64,000 bases of DNA from Nocardia panacis (GTDB lineage Bacteria; Actinomycetota; Actinomycetes; Mycobacteriales; Mycobacteriaceae), in contig NZ_QZFU01000035.1 of the NCBI RefSeq assembly GCF_003598715.1, positions 1 through 64,000 of the forward strand, read 5' to 3'. The notes beneath the pieces are model-generated. The model saw only the letters and a program-made list of their open reading frames with translations. It ran no database searches and was not told the DNA's origin. Positions 40,358 through 49,107 of the stretch are shown piece by piece. A program made the position numbers and the translations under genes. The stretch's first letter is position 1. Each line of letters starts with the position of its first letter.

Positions 40358-40371
40358 GAAAACTTGTTTCA
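40358..40371. promoter_or_regulatory. Second, weaker KstR-like box for the flavoprotein-hsa operon
   Basis: GAAAACTTGTTTCA keeps the AACNNGTT core and the last A, with only the first T replaced. It lies 22 bp before the flavoprotein ATG, on the other side of the divergon from the perfect box. Confidence 0.6.
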
Positions 40372-40393
40372 GTTTAAGACCGGAGTTGAGTAT

Positions 40394-42025
40394 ATGGCGC
40401 TGGAATGGGACCTGGCCGCGGATACCGTCGTGATCGGCTTCGGCGCGGCAGGCGCGGCCGCGGCCATCGAAGCCGCGAATGGCGGCGCGCAGGTGCTCGC
40501 GCTGGACCGGTTCGCGGGCGGCGGGGCCTCGGTTCTGTCCGGGGGCGTGGTCTACGCGGGCGGCGGCACCTCGGTGCAGCGCGCGGCCGGGGTCGCGGAT
40601 ACGCCGGAGCAGATGCTCGCGTATCTGCGGCGCGAGGTCGGCGACGCCGTCACGCCCGCGACGCTGAAACGCTTCGTCGACTCGAGCCCCGCGATGATCG
40701 ATTGGCTTGCCGCGCAAGGTGTTCCGTTCGAGGCTTCGCTGTGCCCCTACAAGACCTCGTATCCGAGCGATCGCTACTACCTCTACTACTCCGGCAGTGA
40801 GCTCTCCGGTTTCGGGCGCGCGGTGGCCGAACCCGCGCCGCGCGGCCACCGGGCCAAGGGCAGGGGCACCTCCGGCAAGCAGTTGTTCGGCCCGCTCGCC
40901 GCCTCGGCCGCCCGACTCGGCGTGCGAGTCGAAACCCTCACCAGGGCCACGCGATTGATCACCGACGACAATGGCGCGGTCATCGGGGTCGAATGCGCGA
41001 CCCTGCGCGACGCGCCCGGCGGTGTGCGCGCCCGCTACACCCGGATGGCGAAGATCGCGGCCAAGCCCGGCATCTACTACAAACCGTTGCGCAGAGCGCT
41101 GGAACGCGAACTCGACGCGCTGGATCGCCGCCACGCCCGCACGATTCGGGTGCAGGCGCGCCGCGGCGTCATCCTCAGCGCGGGCGGATTCATCGCGAAT
41201 CGGGCCATGGTCAAGGAATTCGGTCCGAACTATCGCGGCGGACTCGTCCTGGGCACCACCGCCGACGACGGCAGCGGTATCACCATGGCCCAGCAGGTGG
41301 GTGCCGCGACCGACCGCATGGGCAATATCTCGGCCTGGCGATTCATCCTGCCGCCCAGCGGATTCACGGGCGCGATACTCGTCGGGGCGGACGGTCGCCG
41401 GGTCATCGACGAATCCCGCTACGGTGCGGCGGTCGGCCACGCGCTGATCACCGAGCACGGCGGCAAAGGTTGGCTGCTCGTCGACGACACCCTCATGCGC
41501 ACGGCGATCGGCGAGATCAAGCGGCAGTCGACCTGGTTCCAGCGCGCCCAGTTCGAGGCCATGCGCCGCTCGGCGGTGCGCGGCGGCACCCTCGAGGTCG
41601 CGGCGGCGAAGGCGGGTATCGATCCGGCGGGGCTGCGCGCCACCGTGAACGCGCACAACGCCGCCATCGACGCGGGCGAGCCCGATCCGGTGGGCAAGCC
41701 GGCGGAATTCACCAAACCTGTTCGACAAGGACCGTTCTGGCTGCTCGACGTGGGGATCAAACCCAGCCTGACCAACCCGTGCGCGATGCTCACCCTCGGC
41801 GGTGTGGTCGTGGACGAGCAGACGGGTGCGGTGAAAACGGCCGAGGGAAACGATATTCCGGGCCTCTACGCGGCGGGCCGCACCGCGGTCGGCCTGTGCT
41901 CGGACTCGTATGTGAGTGGTCTGTCGCTGGCCGACTGCCTCTTCTCCGGTCGACGCGCGGGCCGCTCGGCGGCGGGTATCGAACCGGTGGAAAGCGATAA
42001 TGCCATTACAGCGGAAGGGAATTGA
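40394..42025 (+). CDS. KstD-like FAD-binding dehydrogenase
   Basis: From ATG 40394 (RBS-like GGAG upstream) the protein has 543 residues. The FAD motif is VIGFGAAGAAAAIEAANGG, followed by ALDRFAGGGASVLSGGVVYAGGGTS. The C-terminal GLYAAGRTAVGLCSDSYVSGLSLADC completes a fumarate reductase/ketosteroid dehydrogenase fold. It lacks the exact KstD C-terminal motif, so the reaction is open: a second steroid dehydrogenase or an enoate reductase. It starts the hsaE-hsaG-hsaF operon and has a KstR-like box, so a steroid role is likely. The open frame upstream (to 40307) runs through the operator and is rejected. Confidence 0.78.
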   Translation: MALEWDLAADTVVIGFGAAGAAAAIEAANGGAQVLALDRFAGGGASVLSGGVVYAGGGTSVQRAAGVADTPEQMLAYLRREVGDAVTPATLKRFVDSSPAMIDWLAAQGVPFEASLCPYKTSYPSDRYYLYYSGSELSGFGRAVAEPAPRGHRAKGRGTSGKQLFGPLAASAARLGVRVETLTRATRLITDDNGAVIGVECATLRDAPGGVRARYTRMAKIAAKPGIYYKPLRRALERELDALDRRHARTIRVQARRGVILSAGGFIANRAMVKEFGPNYRGGLVLGTTADDGSGITMAQQVGAATDRMGNISAWRFILPPSGFTGAILVGADGRRVIDESRYGAAVGHALITEHGGKGWLLVDDTLMRTAIGEIKRQSTWFQRAQFEAMRRSAVRGGTLEVAAAKAGIDPAGLRATVNAHNAAIDAGEPDPVGKPAEFTKPVRQGPFWLLDVGIKPSLTNPCAMLTLGGVVVDEQTGAVKTAEGNDIPGLYAAGRTAVGLCSDSYVSGLSLADCLFSGRRAGRSAAGIEPVESDNAITAEGN

Positions 42026-42028
42026 AGC

Positions 42029-42814
42029 GTGCTGTCCGATGCGGTGCGAACCGAACTGGCCGGGGCGCTCGCGCGCGCCGAGCGTGCGAGGATCCCGATC
42101 GACCCGCTCATCGCCGGGTACCCGGATATCGATGTGGTCGATGCCTACGAGATCCAGTTGATCAATATCGGCCGCCGCGTCGCGGCGGGCGCGCGCGTGG
42201 TCGGCCACAAGGTCGGTCTGTCCTCGGCGGCCATGCAGGCCATGATGGGGGTCGATGAACCGGACTATGGCCACCTCCTCGCGGAAATGGAAGTCCGCGA
42301 GGATATTCCGGTCGAGGCGGGCCGATACCTGTACCCGAGGGTCGAGGTGGAGGTCGGCTTCCTGCTCGGCGCGGATCTGCCCGGCGCGGACTGCACCGAG
42401 GCCGACGTGCTGGCCGCCACCGTCGCCTACGCACCCGCGATCGAACTGATCGATTCGCGGATCAAGGACTGGAATATCGGTCTGTGCGACACGATTTCGG
42501 ATAACGCGTCCTCGGCGGGATATGTCCTGGGCGCGGCGCGGGTCGCGCCGTCGGCCCTCGACAGCAAGGGGATCGATGCGGTGCTGACCCGCAACGGCGA
42601 GGTGGTGGCCGAGGGGCGCAGCGACGCCGTCCTCGGCGATCCGGTGATCGCCGTGGCGTGGTTGGCGCGCAAGGTGTCCGGATTCGGGGTGCGGCTGCGG
42701 GCGGGCGATATCGTGCTGCCCGGCTCGTGCACCCGCGCCATCGACGCTCGCCCCGGCGATGCCTTTCACGCCGAGTTCGCCGGACTCGGTTCTGTCCGTT
42801 TGCAATTCACGTAG
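42029..42814 (+). CDS. hsaE: HsaE, 2-hydroxypenta/hexa-2,4-dienoate hydratase
   Basis: A 261-residue protein, the same length as Rv3536c. It shows the hydratase-family stretches GHKVGLSSAAMQAMMGVDEPDYGHL, EVEVGFLLG and APAIELIDSRIKDW, with metal-binding acidic residues. HsaE adds water to the dienoate released by HsaD, giving 4-hydroxy-2-oxohexanoate. GTG start at 42029, three bases after the flavoprotein stop; hsaG follows after nine bases. The hydratase, aldehyde dehydrogenase and aldolase genes form the classic lower meta-cleavage trio. Confidence 0.93.
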   Translation: MLSDAVRTELAGALARAERARIPIDPLIAGYPDIDVVDAYEIQLINIGRRVAAGARVVGHKVGLSSAAMQAMMGVDEPDYGHLLAEMEVREDIPVEAGRYLYPRVEVEVGFLLGADLPGADCTEADVLAATVAYAPAIELIDSRIKDWNIGLCDTISDNASSAGYVLGAARVAPSALDSKGIDAVLTRNGEVVAEGRSDAVLGDPVIAVAWLARKVSGFGVRLRAGDIVLPGSCTRAIDARPGDAFHAEFAGLGSVRLQFT

Positions 42815-42823
42815 GAGACCGTC

Positions 42824-43735
42824 GTGTCCGAGAACGGGACCGTCACCGCCGCGATCATCGGGTCAGGCAATATCAGCACCGATCTGCTCTACAAACTGCT
42901 GCGCTCGACCGCGATCGAGCCGCGCTGGATGATCGGCATCGATCCCGACAGCGAGGGGTTGAAGCGGGCGCGCGGGCTCGGGCTGAGCACCTCGCACGAG
43001 GGCGTCGACTGGCTGCTGGCGCAATCGGAGCGCCCCGACCTGATCTTCGAGGCGACCTCGGCCTCTGTGCACCGTGCCGCCGCGCCGCGCTACGCCGAGG
43101 CCGGTATCCGCGCGGTGGACCTCACCCCGGCCGCCGTCGGCCCCGCCGTGGTGCCGCCGGTCAATCTGGACGCGAATATCGAAGCGCCCAACGTCAATAT
43201 GATCACCTGCGGCGGGCAGGCCACCATCCCGATCGTCGCCGCCGTCTCGCGGGTGGCGCCGGTGGCCTACGCCGAGATCGTCGCCTCGGTGTCCTCGGTC
43301 TCGGCCGGACCGGGCACCAGGGCCAATATCGACGAATTCACCAAGACCACCAGCCGGGGCGTGGAGACCATCGGCGGGGCCGAACGCGGCAAGGCCATCA
43401 TCATTCTCAATCCGGCCGAGCCGCCGATGATCATGCGCGACACCATCTTCTGCGCGATACCGGAGGACGCCGATACGGCCGCCATCGCCGCGTCCATCCA
43501 CCGGATGGTCGCCGACATCCAGCACTATGTGCCCGGCTACCGCCTGCTCAACGAGCCGCAGTTCGATCCGCCGTCGGTGATATCCGGTGGTATGGCGCGG
43601 GTCTCGGTCTTCGTGGAGGTGGCGGGCGCGGGCGATTTTCTACCGCCCTACGCCGGGAATCTCGACATCATGACCGCCGCGGCGACCAGAGTGGGCGAGG
43701 TCATCGCCAAGCAGATCGTCACGGCCAGGGTTTAG
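42824..43735 (+). CDS. hsaG: HsaG, acylating propanal/acetaldehyde dehydrogenase
   Basis: A 303-residue CoA-acylating aldehyde dehydrogenase (GTG start, RBS TAGGAG). The NAD-binding loop IIGSGNISTDLLYKL is at residues 11-25 and the catalytic Cys129 is in NMITCGGQATIP. It oxidises propanal from HsaF to propionyl-CoA; BphJ/DmpF-type homologues channel the aldehyde within a complex with the aldolase. It sits ten bases before hsaF, as Rv3535c precedes Rv3534c. Confidence 0.94.
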   Translation: MSENGTVTAAIIGSGNISTDLLYKLLRSTAIEPRWMIGIDPDSEGLKRARGLGLSTSHEGVDWLLAQSERPDLIFEATSASVHRAAAPRYAEAGIRAVDLTPAAVGPAVVPPVNLDANIEAPNVNMITCGGQATIPIVAAVSRVAPVAYAEIVASVSSVSAGPGTRANIDEFTKTTSRGVETIGGAERGKAIIILNPAEPPMIMRDTIFCAIPEDADTAAIAASIHRMVADIQHYVPGYRLLNEPQFDPPSVISGGMARVSVFVEVAGAGDFLPPYAGNLDIMTAAATRVGEVIAKQIVTARV

Positions 43736-43745
43736 GAGCGAAACT

Positions 43746-44777
43746 ATGGTCTATTCAGCCGAACTCGATATTCGCGTCACCGATACCTCGCTGCGCGACG
43801 GCTCCCATCACAAGCGCCATCAGTTCACCGCGACCGAGGTGCGCGATATCGTCGCGGCGCTCGACGGGGCGGGCGTGCCCGTCATCGAGGTGACCCACGG
43901 CGATGGGCTGGGCGGCTCGTCTTTCAACTACGGATTCTCCAAAACGCCCGAGCAGGAACTGATTACGCTCGCCGCCGAGACGGCCAAGCGGGCCGAGATC
44001 GCGGTGCTCATGCTGCCCGGCGTCGGGGTGAAGGAGGATATCCGGATCTCCAAGGACAATGGCGCGTCCATCTGTCGCATCGCCACCCACTGCACCGAGG
44101 CCGACGTCTCCATCCAGCATTTCGGGCTGGCGCGCGAGGTCGGCCTGGAAACCGTCGGCTTCCTCATGATGTCGCACTCCCAGCCGCCCGAGGTGCTGGC
44201 CAAGCAGGCCAGGATCATGGTGGACGCGGGCTGTCAGTGCGTCTACGTGGTGGATTCGGCGGGCGCGCTCGTGCTCGAACAGGTGACCGACCGGGTCGCC
44301 GCGCTAGTCGCCGAGATCGGCGCCGATGCGCAGGTCGGCTTTCACGGTCACGAGAACCTGGACCTCGCGGTGGCCAACTCCGTCTTCGCGATTCGCGCCG
44401 GGGCCACCCAAATCGACGGTAGTGCGCGCCGTTTCGGCGCGGGTGCGGGCAACACACCCGTGGAGGCGCTGGTCGGGGTCTGCGACAAGTTGGGAATATC
44501 GACCGGGATCGACTTCTTCGCCATCGCCGATGCCGCCGAGGAGGTGGTCCGGCCCGCCATGCCGCAGGAATGCCTGCTCGACCGGCAGTCGCTCATGATG
44601 GGTTATGCGGGCGTCTATTCCAGCTTCCTCAAACATGCCGAACTGCACGCCGCTCGCTACGTAGTCTCGGCCGCCGAGATGCTGGTGCGCGCCGGCCGGC
44701 GCAAACTCGTTGGCGGGCAGGAGGATCAGCTCATCGATATCGCGCTGGAATTGCAGCGCGAACAGGTGACGGCCTGA
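43746..44777 (+). CDS. hsaF: HsaF, 4-hydroxy-2-oxoacid aldolase
   Basis: A 343-residue aldolase of the DmpG/BphI family. The N-terminal TDTSLRDGSHHKRHQF holds the metal and substrate residues, and the late metal ligands are in GFHGHENLDLAVAN. The C-terminal helical domain (about 290-343) makes the contact with HsaG in this family. It splits 4-hydroxy-2-oxohexanoate to pyruvate and propanal. It ends the operon and is followed at once by a strong hairpin shared with the convergent kinase gene. Confidence 0.94.
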   Translation: MVYSAELDIRVTDTSLRDGSHHKRHQFTATEVRDIVAALDGAGVPVIEVTHGDGLGGSSFNYGFSKTPEQELITLAAETAKRAEIAVLMLPGVGVKEDIRISKDNGASICRIATHCTEADVSIQHFGLAREVGLETVGFLMMSHSQPPEVLAKQARIMVDAGCQCVYVVDSAGALVLEQVTDRVAALVAEIGADAQVGFHGHENLDLAVANSVFAIRAGATQIDGSARRFGAGAGNTPVEALVGVCDKLGISTGIDFFAIADAAEEVVRPAMPQECLLDRQSLMMGYAGVYSSFLKHAELHAARYVVSAAEMLVRAGRRKLVGGQEDQLIDIALELQREQVTA

Positions 44778-44781
44778 CGTA

Positions 44782-44809
44782 GCGCTGCCCGAAGGCGCTC
44801 GGGCAGCGC
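44782..44809. terminator. Shared terminator between hsaF and the convergent histidine kinase
   Basis: A perfect 11-bp stem (GCGCTGCCCGA / TCGGGCAGCGC) with a 6-nt loop fills the 38-bp gap between the two stop codons. No T run is present, which is common in actinobacterial terminators. Confidence 0.7.
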
Positions 44810-44815
44810 GCAATG

Positions 44816-46084
44816 TCATCCGCGCAACGGGATTTCAGCGGTGATCACCGTGGGTCCGCCCACCGGGCTGTGCACATCCAGTCTGCCGTCCACCCCGGCG
44901 AGCCGATCCGCGAGGCCCGAAAGCCCGTGCCCCTTGCCGAGATGCGCGCCGCCCACACCATTGTCGGTGATCCGCACCCACAGCGTCGCGCGGTCGCGTG
45001 TCACGGTGACGGTGCAGACCGAGGCGGCCGCGTGCTTGGCGACATTGGTCAGCGCCTCGCTCGCGGTGAAGTACGCGGCGTTCTCCACCGCCTCCGGCAG
45101 CCGATCGGACTCGCCCAACGTGGAGTCGATTGTGGTGGGGATGGGGCTGCGGGCCGCTGCGGCGGCGAGGGCCGCGGTCAGTCCGCGATCGGTGAGGACC
45201 GGCGGGGCGATGCCGCGCGAGACCGTGCGCAACTCGTTCAGCGCGGCGTGACTCTGCTCCAGCGCCTCGTCCACCAAAGTCCGTGCGGCCTCCGGATTGT
45301 CGTCCATGCGGCGGCGCACGGCCTCCAGATCCATGGTGAGTCGGACCAGACGCTGCTGCGGGCCGTCGTGGATATCGCGCTCCACCCGACGCAGTGTCTG
45401 CGCCTCGGCCTGCACCACGGCGCTGCGGCTGGCGGTGAGCTGTTCGGCGCGTTCGCGCAGCGCCGCCTTCTCATTGGTCAAAAGCGCCTTGGCCAGCAGG
45501 ATGTGCAGGCCGACCAAGCCGTGCAGTACCCGAGGCGCACTCGCCAGGAAGAGCAAGCCGAGAACCGTCTGCCCGGCGATGGTGACCACCTTCGCCGAGG
45601 ACCCGTGCAAGCTGAGGGCGTTCGCGATGCTCACACCGCCCACTCGGTCACCGCCCACTTTGTCCAACAGATACCAGCCGTACAGCGGATAGAGGCTGCC
45701 GAGGACCGCCCACAGCGTCCACCAGACGGTGACGCTCCAGGTGAACAGTGCCACGGGCAGTGCGACGATCCCGAACACCAGATCCCGCCACCGCTGCCCA
45801 TCTGTGAGTACGGCGCGCATGCGCTGGACCGGGCGTCCGGACCCGACCGCGTAGTGACCCGCGGGCAGCGTGGCCCCGGTATGGGCGAGTCGCCGCCGCT
45901 CGAGCTCGGCGAATCCGCGTGCCACCGTCAACGTGCCGACCAATAGCGGCACACCGACCCAGATCACGACGGTGCCGATGCCGAGCAGCAGGGCGCACGC
46001 CAGGACGGCGAAACTCGCCAACGCCAGGGCGAGGCCGGGCAGCAGGTAGGTGAGATCGCGTCGGACCTGGTGGTAATCGAACAT
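44816..46084 (-). CDS. Sensor histidine kinase (putative-sensor type, HisKA_3)
   Basis: From ATG 46084 the protein has 422 residues. Residues 1-185 carry four to five hydrophobic segments of the actinobacterial putative-sensor domain. A coiled segment and His239 in VERDIHDGPQQRL give the phosphotransfer site, and the HATPase shows the N-box SEALTNVAKHA and DNGVGGAHLGKGHGLSGLADR. Kinases of this subfamily are nearly always next to a LuxR regulator. Here none is adjacent, and the best partner is the regulator at 52210, beyond the ksh/hsa genes. The upstream open frame to 46120 is not needed. Confidence 0.87.
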   Translation of the reverse strand: MFDYHQVRRDLTYLLPGLALALASFAVLACALLLGIGTVVIWVGVPLLVGTLTVARGFAELERRRLAHTGATLPAGHYAVGSGRPVQRMRAVLTDGQRWRDLVFGIVALPVALFTWSVTVWWTLWAVLGSLYPLYGWYLLDKVGGDRVGGVSIANALSLHGSSAKVVTIAGQTVLGLLFLASAPRVLHGLVGLHILLAKALLTNEKAALRERAEQLTASRSAVVQAEAQTLRRVERDIHDGPQQRLVRLTMDLEAVRRRMDDNPEAARTLVDEALEQSHAALNELRTVSRGIAPPVLTDRGLTAALAAAAARSPIPTTIDSTLGESDRLPEAVENAAYFTASEALTNVAKHAAASVCTVTVTRDRATLWVRITDNGVGGAHLGKGHGLSGLADRLAGVDGRLDVHSPVGGPTVITAEIPLRG

Positions 46085-46161
46085 GCGGCAAGAATGCCCG
46101 CCTGCGCGCCCGCCGCCCATCCGGCGGGCCGGTACGCGGGGGTGGGGTTAACCCCACCCGA

Positions 46162-46524
46162 CTAATCGGGAACGCCGATCACACCCTCGTCGACGGCCCA
46201 CCGGATGGTGCGCTCCAGTTGGGGGCACGATTCCGGGCGGCCGGGACCCTGTGCGCTCAGGCCCGCGAAGAACGGGCAGCGCGCGCCGGGCGCCTCGGTC
46301 CACTCGACCGAGGTCTGATGCGCGCTGCTCTTGTGGACCCGCAATTCGGTGGCACAGGTCCGACACGCCAGCGGCGTCAGCCCCTCCTCCAGGTAGCGCC
46401 GCTTGTCGAGGACCGTCTGCGCGCGCACCTCGGCCTGCCGCTCGGGTCGATCGGCGAAGTCGGGAGCCTTTGCCCACTTACCGGCGCCCAACCGCTCGGC
46501 CCGGCCCGCGACGCTCCCCGCCAT
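46162..46524 (-). CDS. KshA-associated small cysteine protein (Rv3527-like)
   Basis: From ATG 46524, overlapping the kshA stop by ATGA, the protein has 120 residues. It holds four cysteines that could bind a metal (LACRTCATEL, ARCPFFAG, ESCPQLER) and a Trp-rich end (TIRWAVDEGVIGVPD). The gene next to kshA in M. tuberculosis (Rv3527) is also a small protein of unknown function, and this appears to be its counterpart. Tight coupling suggests it helps the oxygenase, perhaps in assembly or electron supply; that is inference. The longer frame through kshA is an artefact. Confidence 0.72.
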   Translation of the reverse strand: MAGSVAGRAERLGAGKWAKAPDFADRPERQAEVRAQTVLDKRRYLEEGLTPLACRTCATELRVHKSSAHQTSVEWTEAPGARCPFFAGLSAQGPGRPESCPQLERTIRWAVDEGVIGVPD

Positions 46525-47717
46525 CAGAGACTCGCCCCCGCTTCTTCCTCGCGCTTGCGCCGCAGATTCTCCGCGACCTCCATTTCCCAGACCTCGTTGG
46601 CTTTGGTGGTGTCCACTTCGAATTCGTAGCGCTGGGTCATCTTCTCGGTGACCTCGGCGGTATCCACATAGAACTGGTCGTACCAGCGGCGCAATTGATA
46701 GACCGGACCGTCCTCGTCGCACAGCAGTGGATTCTCGACCTTGGACTTGTGCCGCCAGATCTCCACATCCTGCATGAAGCCGACACTGATGCCCTCGGTC
46801 ATCTTCTCGGCGATGTTCGCTGCGGCGGCGGCGTCGATGCCTGCGGGCTTCTCGACCGACAAACCCCATTGCAGCACAAAGGAATCCTGCGTCACCGGAT
46901 AGTGGCAGTTGATCAGCAGCGTCTTGATCTCGTAGCCGCCGTAGATATTCAACAGCGGGTTGATCATGTAGGACGGACCGTAGTACGAGGCCACCGATTT
47001 CAGCAGCGTATCCCCGCCGAACTTGACGCCCATACCGATATCGGGACGGCCCTTGGTCTCCAGGAATTGGGTCGCGACATGGCCTTCGAAAACGTTCTTG
47101 AAGTACGTCGGGAATGCGAAGTGAATGTAGAAGAAATGCGCCATATCGACGACGTTGTCGATGATCTCGCGGCAGTTCGCACCCTCGATGAGCAGCGAAT
47201 TCCAGGTCCAGTCGGTCCAGCCGTCGCGAATGGTCTCGGTCCCGGCGCCATTGTCGTCGCGGTACGGACCCTCGGCGTAGGGGATGACGATCTCCGGCGC
47301 GGGCGGATTGCCCTCGTGGTCGTGCCAGACGAACAACTGGCCATTGCGTTCCAGCGTCAGCCACGAGCGGGTCCGGGCGAGTGGTGGAACCCTTCTGGCA
47401 TAGGGGATCTCGGCGCATTTGCCCTTGCCGTTCCAGCGCCAGTCGTGGAACGGGCAGGCGATGTTGTCGCCCTTGATCGTGCCCATGCTGAGGTCGCCGC
47501 CCATATGTCGGCAATAGGCGTCGAGCACTTTCAGTTCGCCATTGGTGTCGGCCCACACCACGAGTTTGGTGCCGAATGCCTGCACGGAGTGTGGTTTGCC
47601 GTCGCGAAACGCCTTGGCCAGGCCGAGGCAATGCCACCCCCGCGCGTAGCGGGTCGGTGTGCTGCCGACATCGAGCTCCCGGATCTTCACACCGCTCCCT
47701 TTCGGGTTGACCGCCAT
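46524..47717 (-). CDS. kshA: KshA, 3-ketosteroid 9-alpha-hydroxylase oxygenase
   Basis: A 397-residue Rieske oxygenase. The [2Fe-2S] ligands are Cys69 and His71 (CRHMGG) and Cys88 and His91 (CPFH). The mononuclear iron site lies in DNVVDMAHFFYIHFAFP with a later acidic ligand. It hydroxylates C9 of the steroid, and together with KstD this opens ring B. The reductase KshB is not in the window. RBS AGGAGGAGGA precedes the ATG. A KstR box 23 bp upstream contains the -10-like TGTAAC on the minus strand, the same layout as at kstD. Confidence 0.96.
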   Translation of the reverse strand: MAVNPKGSGVKIRELDVGSTPTRYARGWHCLGLAKAFRDGKPHSVQAFGTKLVVWADTNGELKVLDAYCRHMGGDLSMGTIKGDNIACPFHDWRWNGKGKCAEIPYARRVPPLARTRSWLTLERNGQLFVWHDHEGNPPAPEIVIPYAEGPYRDDNGAGTETIRDGWTDWTWNSLLIEGANCREIIDNVVDMAHFFYIHFAFPTYFKNVFEGHVATQFLETKGRPDIGMGVKFGGDTLLKSVASYYGPSYMINPLLNIYGGYEIKTLLINCHYPVTQDSFVLQWGLSVEKPAGIDAAAAANIAEKMTEGISVGFMQDVEIWRHKSKVENPLLCDEDGPVYQLRRWYDQFYVDTAEVTEKMTQRYEFEVDTTKANEVWEMEVAENLRRKREEEAGASL

Positions 47718-47739
47718 CGCTAGTCCTCCTCCTCTGTAC

Positions 47740-47753
47740 TAGAACACGTTACA
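47740..47753. promoter_or_regulatory. KstR operator at kshA
   Basis: TAGAACACGTTACA fits the KstR consensus TNNAACNNGTTNNA at every defined position and overlaps the -10-like TGTAAC of kshA on the minus strand. Confidence 0.9.
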
Positions 47754-47841
47754 GAAATGCCCTGTTTCACGCCAGCCGTTGTGGCCGCACCGTCGGAGAA
47801 TCTGTCAACCAGGCGGGCGGGCACCGGTTCTCGACAGGAAT

Positions 47842-47855
47842 AAGAACCTGTTCTA
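47842..47855. promoter_or_regulatory. KstR operator at the hsaADCB operon
   Basis: AAGAACCTGTTCTA matches KstR sites except at the first base, 58 bp before hsaA. With the box at 47740 it gives each side of the kshA/hsaA divergon its own operator. Confidence 0.8.
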
Positions 47856-47912
47856 GTCTCAGAGGCACGTGAGTACCGGTTACCAATCGATAAGGCAGGA
47901 GCGGGTCCGGAA

Positions 47913-49076
47913 ATGACGCAGGAAGTGACCGAGCGGGTCGAGGCGCTGTTGCCGATGCTGCGCGAACGCGCGCAGGAGGCCGAGGATCTGCGGCGCATCC
48001 CCGACGAGACCATGAAGGCGCTACAGGCCACCGGCTTCTTCCGGCTCCTGCAGCCCAAGCAGTGGGGCGGGCACGCGGCGGACCCGGTGCTGTTCTACGA
48101 CACCGTGCGCAAGATCGCGAGCGCGTGCGGCTCCACCGGCTGGGTCGCGGGCATCCTCGGTGTGCACAACTGGCACCTGGCCCTGTTCGACCAGCGGGCG
48201 CAGCAGGAGGTGTGGGGCGAGGACACCGAGGTCCGCATCTCCTCCTCCTACGCGCCGATGGGCAGCGGCGCGGTCGTCGACGGCGGATACCAGGTCAATG
48301 GTTCGTGGGCCTGGTCATCGGGATCCGACCACGCCGACTGGGTGTTCGTGGGCGGACCCGTGATCAAGAACGGGCGGCCCGTCGACTTCGGATCCTTCCT
48401 CATCCCGCGCGCGGACTACCGGATCGACGATGTGTGGAATGTGGTCGGCCTGCGCGGCACCGGATCCAATACCGTAGTGGTCGAGGACGCTTTCGTGCCG
48501 ACGCACCGGTTCCTGAGTTTCAAGAAGATGGGGGAGCTGGCCTCGCCCGGACTCGAGCAGAATAGCGATCCCGTCTACCGGATGCCCTGGGGCACAATCC
48601 ATCCCGCCACCATCTCCACCCCGATCGTCGGCATGGGCTACGGCGCGTACGCCGCGCACGTCGAACATCAGGGCAAGCGGGTCCGCGCGGCCTACGCGGG
48701 CGAGAAGGCCAAGGAGGACCCGTTCACCAAGGTGCGTATCGCCGAGGCCTCCAGCGATATCGATGCGGCCTGGCGGCAGTTGTCGGGCAATGTCGCCGAG
48801 GAGTACGCCCTGCTGCTCGCGGGACGAGAGATTCCGTTCGACCTGCGGGCACGGGCGCGCCGCGACCAGGTCAGGGCGACCGGGCGGGTCATCGCCGCGA
48901 TCGACAAGCTCTTCGAGAGCTCGGGAGCCACCGCGCTGGCCAACGGCACACCGCTGCAACGGTTCTGGCGCGACGCGCACGCGGGCCGAGTGCATGCCGC
49001 CAACGATCCCGAACGGGCCTACGTCATGTACGGGACGCACGAATTCGGCCTCCCCGTCACGGACACGATGGTGTGA
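47913..49076 (+). CDS. hsaA: HsaA, flavin-dependent 3-HSA 4-hydroxylase (oxygenase)
   Basis: A 387-residue group D flavin monooxygenase with an acyl-CoA dehydrogenase-like fold. It shows IPDETMKALQATGFFRLLQPKQWGG, GSWAWSSGSDHADWVFVGG, and the late HAGRVHAANDPERAYVMYG. HsaA uses reduced flavin from HsaB to convert 3-HSA to the catechol 3,4-DHSA. Gene order hsaA-hsaD-hsaC-hsaB equals Rv3570c-Rv3567c. ATG 47913; a KstR box lies 58 bp upstream. hsaD begins 31 bp later. Confidence 0.94.
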   Translation: MTQEVTERVEALLPMLRERAQEAEDLRRIPDETMKALQATGFFRLLQPKQWGGHAADPVLFYDTVRKIASACGSTGWVAGILGVHNWHLALFDQRAQQEVWGEDTEVRISSSYAPMGSGAVVDGGYQVNGSWAWSSGSDHADWVFVGGPVIKNGRPVDFGSFLIPRADYRIDDVWNVVGLRGTGSNTVVVEDAFVPTHRFLSFKKMGELASPGLEQNSDPVYRMPWGTIHPATISTPIVGMGYGAYAAHVEHQGKRVRAAYAGEKAKEDPFTKVRIAEASSDIDAAWRQLSGNVAEEYALLLAGREIPFDLRARARRDQVRATGRVIAAIDKLFESSGATALANGTPLQRFWRDAHAGRVHAANDPERAYVMYGTHEFGLPVTDTMV

Positions 49077-49107
49077 TGAACGGCGGACGCGGTATCGAGG
49101 AGCGAGT

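Noticed and set aside
40286..42805. An 839-codon minus-strand frame opposite the flavoprotein and hsaE
   Set aside because: It is antisense to two recognised enzymes and consists of His/Arg/Gly-rich shadow sequence.
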